DNA from: UBA2779 sp965232615 | GTDB taxonomy: Bacteria; Spirochaetota; Spirochaetia; DSM-2461 | Assembly: GCA_965232615.1 (NCBI GenBank) | Contig: OZ246985.1 | Span: forward strand, 1-64,000 | Reading direction: 5' to 3' | DNA: 64,000 nt | In this document: piece after piece, positions 60,977 to 64,000 of the stretch | Layout of the letters: every line of letters begins with the position of its first letter | Position numbering within the stretch: the first letter of the stretch is position 1 | Position numbers and translations under genes: made by a program | Notes under the pieces: model-generated | The model's database searches: none | Told to the model about the DNA's origin: nothing | Seen by the model: the letters and a program-made list of their open reading frames with translations, nothing else

Positions 60977-62119
60977 GTGGAAAAGCAGTACCATTTAAGA
61001 CTTGATGAAACTGTTATGAAGCAGGTCAAAATGACCGCCGCTTTACAGGATATGACCGTGAAGGAGTATATCTCCAAAGCGATACTGGAATCATTTAATG
61101 CTTCCAAGGTTGCCACGGCCACCTCTGAATATGAGAGTTACGCTTTTCGGTTTATCGATCTTTTTGCGGGAATCGGGGGATTGAGAATCGCTTTTGAAAG
61201 AACAGGGGGGAAATGCGTATTTTCTTCTGAATACAATAAGTTTTCTCAGGAGACCTATGCCGCTAATTTTCTCGAGATGCCGAAAGGCGATATTACCCAG
61301 ATTGATGAAAAAGACATACCGGATCACGACCTGCTTGTCGCCGGTTTTCCATGTCAACCCTTTTCCATCGCCGGTGTGTCAAAGAAAAAAAGTCTGGGAA
61401 AATCCCACGGATTTCTTGATAAAACACAGGGAACACTATTTTTTGATATAGTAAGAATACTACGGCACAAAAGACCATCGGCTTTCCTGCTGGAAAATGT
61501 TAAAAATCTCACCTCTCACGATAAAGGAAACACCTTTCAGATTATCAGTGAAACGCTTCACAATCTCGGTTATGAGATATTTTATCAGGTGCTTGACGGT
61601 AAGCACTACACGCCCCAGCACCGGGAGCGGATTTTTATCGTTGGATTTGATAGAATGTTATACGGAAACAGTATTCCGTTCAATTTTCCCGATATACCCC
61701 AAACAACTCCCAGACTGAAAGATATTCTGGAAAAGAGAGTAGACTCCAAATATACATTGACTGATCATCTATGGAACTATCTGCAAAGGTACGCCGAGAA
61801 ACATAAGAAGAAGGGAAACGGTTTTGGATTCGGCATGGCCGATCTGAACGGAGTAACCAGAACATTGAGCGCGCGGTACTACAAAGACGGATCGGAGATA
61901 CTAATTCCGCAAAAGGGTAAAAATCCCCGAAGACTGACACCGAGAGAGTGCGCCCGATTACAGGGATTCCCCGACGATTATAAAATTGTAGTTTCTGACA
62001 CGCAGGCGTACCGGCAGTTCGGTAATTCCGTTGTCGTGCCTCTTGCGTGCAAGGTCGCAGAGAATTTAGTCACGGTTATGGATATCGAAAATGTTCAGAA
62101 AGGGGTGGTTTCACCATGA
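60977..62119 (+). CDS. C5-cytosine DNA methyltransferase (EcoRII/Dcm-like) with N-terminal DNA-binding domain
   Basis: A 380-residue methylase starting at GTG 60977. Residues 1-45 (QYHLRLDETVMKQVKMTAAL and TVKEYISKAILESF) look like a ribbon-helix-helix or antitoxin-type DNA-binding domain. The catalytic domain has motif I DLFAGIGGLR (about 61-70), the Pro-Cys nucleophile in GFPCQPFS (Cys126), ENV (173-175), motif VIII as HRERIFIVGF and motif X QFGNSVVVPL. It methylates C5 of cytosine. Pairing with an EcoRII-type nuclease suggests a CCWGG or related target. ATGA overlap with the nuclease gene. No ribosome-binding site is visible at the GTG, so translation may be near-leaderless. Confidence 0.92.
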   Translation: MEKQYHLRLDETVMKQVKMTAALQDMTVKEYISKAILESFNASKVATATSEYESYAFRFIDLFAGIGGLRIAFERTGGKCVFSSEYNKFSQETYAANFLEMPKGDITQIDEKDIPDHDLLVAGFPCQPFSIAGVSKKKSLGKSHGFLDKTQGTLFFDIVRILRHKRPSAFLLENVKNLTSHDKGNTFQIISETLHNLGYEIFYQVLDGKHYTPQHRERIFIVGFDRMLYGNSIPFNFPDIPQTTPRLKDILEKRVDSKYTLTDHLWNYLQRYAEKHKKKGNGFGFGMADLNGVTRTLSARYYKDGSEILIPQKGKNPRRLTPRECARLQGFPDDYKIVVSDTQAYRQFGNSVVVPLACKVAENLVTVMDIENVQKGVVSP

Positions 62120-63285
62120 AATCTAACGTAGAAACCATTATTAAAAAGTGTATTGAAAGAAGACATTTTTTCTGCAAATTTATTACGGGGAATGAAGTCG
62201 GAACGACAGGAAGCCATCAAGCAGGATTTTATATTCCAAAAGAATCAAGCGGTTTTTTTATGAAGGAAAAGGGACGAAAAGGTTCAAATATTGACCACTA
62301 CATCAAAATTAACTGGTCAGATTATAAAGAGACAGAAAGCCGGTTTATCTATTATGGAGCAGGAACAAGAAATGAATATCGTTTAACCCGGTTCGGAAAA
62401 GGGTTCCCTTTCCTGAATGATGAAAATGTTGGTGATCTCTTCATTCTCATTCCGGAAGAAAAATATAGATACTATACTGCGTTTGTCCTGAATACAGAAT
62501 ATGATATTGATTGTTTTCTTGATGATTTCAACCTGTCCCCAACCGATACAAATAGAGTTATCGACCTTTTTCCGGGGGAAGGTTCACATCAACTCTCCGA
62601 TATCATTCATCCTTTTTTACGGAATTTAGCTGACTTTCCAAGTACGCTGGAGATGGCACGGATAGCACAGGAAATAGCGAAAAAACATCATCCTCAAAGA
62701 GGAATATGCTCTCTACAAGATACACCGGATAATCAGCTATTGTGCTGGATTTTTGTAGAATATGAACTCTTTAAATCCCTGGAAAATAAGCTGTACAAAA
62801 AATATACCCTGGATCCTTTTGCAAGTGTCAGCTTGCTGATAGAGACAGCCAACTCCATCCTGAATAGACGTAAAAGTCGTGCCGGACGTTCTCTTGAATA
62901 CCATTTACGAAATCTGTTTTCTGAGTACGACCTCAACTTTACATGGCAGGCCGTAACCGAAGGACGAAAAAAGCCGGATTTCATATTCCCGGAAATCACC
63001 TGTTATTTTGATGACACTTATCTGAACAATCTAGTGTTTCTCGGTGTGAAATCCACCTGCAAAGACCGCTGGCGACAGATATTAAATGAAGCGAATAGAA
63101 TCCCAACCAAACATCTTTTTACGTTACAGCAGGGAATCTCTGAAAACCAACTGCATGAAATGGAAGAAGAAAGAGTTCAACTTGTCGTTCCAAAAGAGTA
63201 CATACACACGTATCCCAGATTATATCGTCAGAAAATCATGGATTTGAATACATTTGTTAAATTCACGAAAGATAAAATGATATGA
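62116..63285 (+). CDS. EcoRII-type restriction endonuclease
   Basis: A 389-residue nuclease. The N-terminal effector-binding domain has ITGNEVGTTGSHQAGFYIPK (about 24-42), as in EcoRII-N. The C-terminal catalytic domain has KSRAGRSLEYHLRNLF, the PD motif KKPDFIFPE (Asp288), and VKSTCKDRWRQILNEANRI with the catalytic Lys at 312, followed by KHLFTLQQGISENQL. EcoRII needs a second recognition site as activator and cuts before CCWGG. The start at ATG 62116 overlaps the methylase stop; the frame upstream is inside the methylase and is not used. It ends in ATGA with the glycosylase gene. Confidence 0.92.
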   Translation: MKSNVETIIKKCIERRHFFCKFITGNEVGTTGSHQAGFYIPKESSGFFMKEKGRKGSNIDHYIKINWSDYKETESRFIYYGAGTRNEYRLTRFGKGFPFLNDENVGDLFILIPEEKYRYYTAFVLNTEYDIDCFLDDFNLSPTDTNRVIDLFPGEGSHQLSDIIHPFLRNLADFPSTLEMARIAQEIAKKHHPQRGICSLQDTPDNQLLCWIFVEYELFKSLENKLYKKYTLDPFASVSLLIETANSILNRRKSRAGRSLEYHLRNLFSEYDLNFTWQAVTEGRKKPDFIFPEITCYFDDTYLNNLVFLGVKSTCKDRWRQILNEANRIPTKHLFTLQQGISENQLHEMEEERVQLVVPKEYIHTYPRLYRQKIMDLNTFVKFTKDKMI

Positions 63286-63968
63286 CCGCCGTTCAGGATA
63301 AACTCATCGAAAACCATCCTCTGTACTTCAGGGATTTCATCTGGCGGCATAACATAACACCATACAGGATTTTAATAGCTGAATTTATGCTCCACAGAAC
63401 AAAAGCGAAACAGGTTGAACCGGTCTATAGAGAATTCCTGAGAACGTATCCCGACATTGAACATCTTTCCAGAGTCTCTTATGAAGAGATCTCATCGGTG
63501 ACACAGAATCTCGGTTTACATTGGCGGGCTCGACACTTTCGAGATGCGGCGGTATATATTAGAAATGAGCATAATAGTACCATCCCCGATGAAAGGGAAA
63601 AACTTCTGAATATTCCTGGTATCGGTGATTATATGGCAGGTGCGATTTTGGCGATCTGTTATAAAAAACGTGAGTATGCTATCGACAGTAATATTGCCCG
63701 TTTTATTAACCGTTATTTTAATCTGAATCTTTCTGGTGAGATAAGACGGTTGGAAATTATCAGGAATCATGCTATTGATCTGTTTAATCATAGAGATACA
63801 GGAAAGTTTCTATTTTCCCTACTTGATTTTTGCGCTCTGATTTGTAAACCGAGAAGTCCGATCTGTGCGAATTGTCCTGTGAAATCGGAGTGCGGTTTCA
63901 AGCTTTACAGGATTATGGATAGCGATACAGAGTCGTATGCGGCTGATTTCTTCGGCGGCAAATCGTGA
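63282..63968 (+). CDS. HhH-GPD T/G-mismatch DNA glycosylase (Mig-type), third gene of the RM operon
   Basis: A 228-residue EndoIII/MutY-superfamily enzyme. The helix-hairpin-helix is LLNIPGIGDYMAGAILA and the catalytic Asp is in AIDSNIARFINRYF (Asp135). The 4Fe-4S cluster is C-x6-C-x2-C-x5-C in CKPRSPICANCPVKSEC. At the position of EndoIII Lys120 it has Tyr117, as in the Mig.Mth thymine glycosylase (Tyr126, Asp144; same 18-residue spacing). It should remove T from T/G mismatches formed when 5-methylcytosine deaminates at sites modified by the operon's methylase, a role filled by Vsr in E. coli. The gene overlaps the nuclease stop by 4 bp. Confidence 0.88.
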   Translation: MTAVQDKLIENHPLYFRDFIWRHNITPYRILIAEFMLHRTKAKQVEPVYREFLRTYPDIEHLSRVSYEEISSVTQNLGLHWRARHFRDAAVYIRNEHNSTIPDEREKLLNIPGIGDYMAGAILAICYKKREYAIDSNIARFINRYFNLNLSGEIRRLEIIRNHAIDLFNHRDTGKFLFSLLDFCALICKPRSPICANCPVKSECGFKLYRIMDSDTESYAADFFGGKS

Positions 63969-64000
63969 ATAGTAGCTTCCCACGACGGGGTTTTCATCAT

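Noticed and set aside
62047..62115. A longer start for the EcoRII-type nuclease inside the methylase gene
   Set aside because: ATG 62116 overlaps the methylase stop in the usual coupled fashion, and the extra residues are not part of the EcoRII N-domain.
1..64000. CRISPR arrays and rRNA genes
   Set aside because: No regularly spaced short direct repeats with unique spacers and no rRNA-like conserved blocks were seen. The repeats present are dispersed inverted-repeat elements, one tandem duplication and REP palindromes.

Overview
The window looks like the chromosome of a free-living, anaerobic, flagellated spirochaete. This is inferred from gene content: a FliG-type flagellar switch protein, a short alanyl-tRNA synthetase without the C-terminal domain (the form seen in Treponema and Borrelia), an Rnf electron-transport operon, acetate kinase, FeoAB, and many lipoproteins with loose lipoboxes. 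No rRNA is present, so the species cannot be named.

Layout. Bases 1-15230 are mostly core genes: the end of an rnf operon, a GH57-like protein with a lost nucleophile, FliG, AlaRS, a class A penicillin-binding protein, RlpA, a HAD phosphatase and galactokinase, with one decayed fabH-like gene. Bases 15230-26570 are an accessory zone: an oxidoreductase fragment, an IS1634-like transposase remnant, a REP-associated tyrosine transposase with REP palindromes, a two-gene defence module (Eco57I/TaqI-like adenine methylase plus PLD-nuclease/helicase), a broken STAND ATPase, and remnants of a Mu-like head gene and an IS91-like transposase. Bases 26397-29810 hold a sugar ABC uptake operon behind a perfect TTGACA-17-TATAAT promoter. 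Bases 29880-33012 hold a 1468-bp tandem duplication of a zinc-metalloprotease lipoprotein gene with its 190-bp leader. Bases 33113-38002 hold an ABC-2 exporter and then a minus-strand run of lipid or CoA genes in which thiolase is intact and the others (TetR, CoA-transferase, FabG, KAS III, Liv-type binding protein) are internally deleted or cut. Bases 38236-60624 return to core functions (HtpG, CorC-like, DUF2156, FeoA-FeoA-FeoB, AspRS, SerA, two cyclophilin-FKBP proteins, RadA, AckA, DJ-1, YfiH, DEAD-box helicase). This stretch is interrupted by a DUF1566 lipoprotein whose C-terminus resembles a diversity-generating retroelement target. A tRNA-Pro(GGG) then precedes a compact EcoRII-like restriction-modification operon that includes a T/G-mismatch glycosylase.

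A family of small non-coding elements with shared terminal inverted repeats (GGGYACCTCTAAAAA at one end, its complement at the other) is scattered through the window in three internal types. Several lie immediately upstream of genes, inside a transcript leader, or at the broken edge of a pseudogene.

The most interesting points are: (1) the EcoRII-like operon, with a perfect 45-bp palindrome upstream of a methylase that carries an N-terminal ribbon-helix-helix-like domain, and a Mig-type glycosylase that would repair deaminated 5-methylcytosine; (2) a DEAD-box helicase in two frames joined exactly at an in-phase A AAA AAG slippery heptamer; (3) the DUF1566 candidate variable region followed by a 15-bp hairpin; (4) the PLD-helicase plus adenine-methylase module; (5) the shared leader repeat ahead of three lipoprotein genes; (6) the repeated pattern of pseudogenes that keep both ends but lose the middle. 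All functional statements rest on motif recognition by eye; no database search was run.
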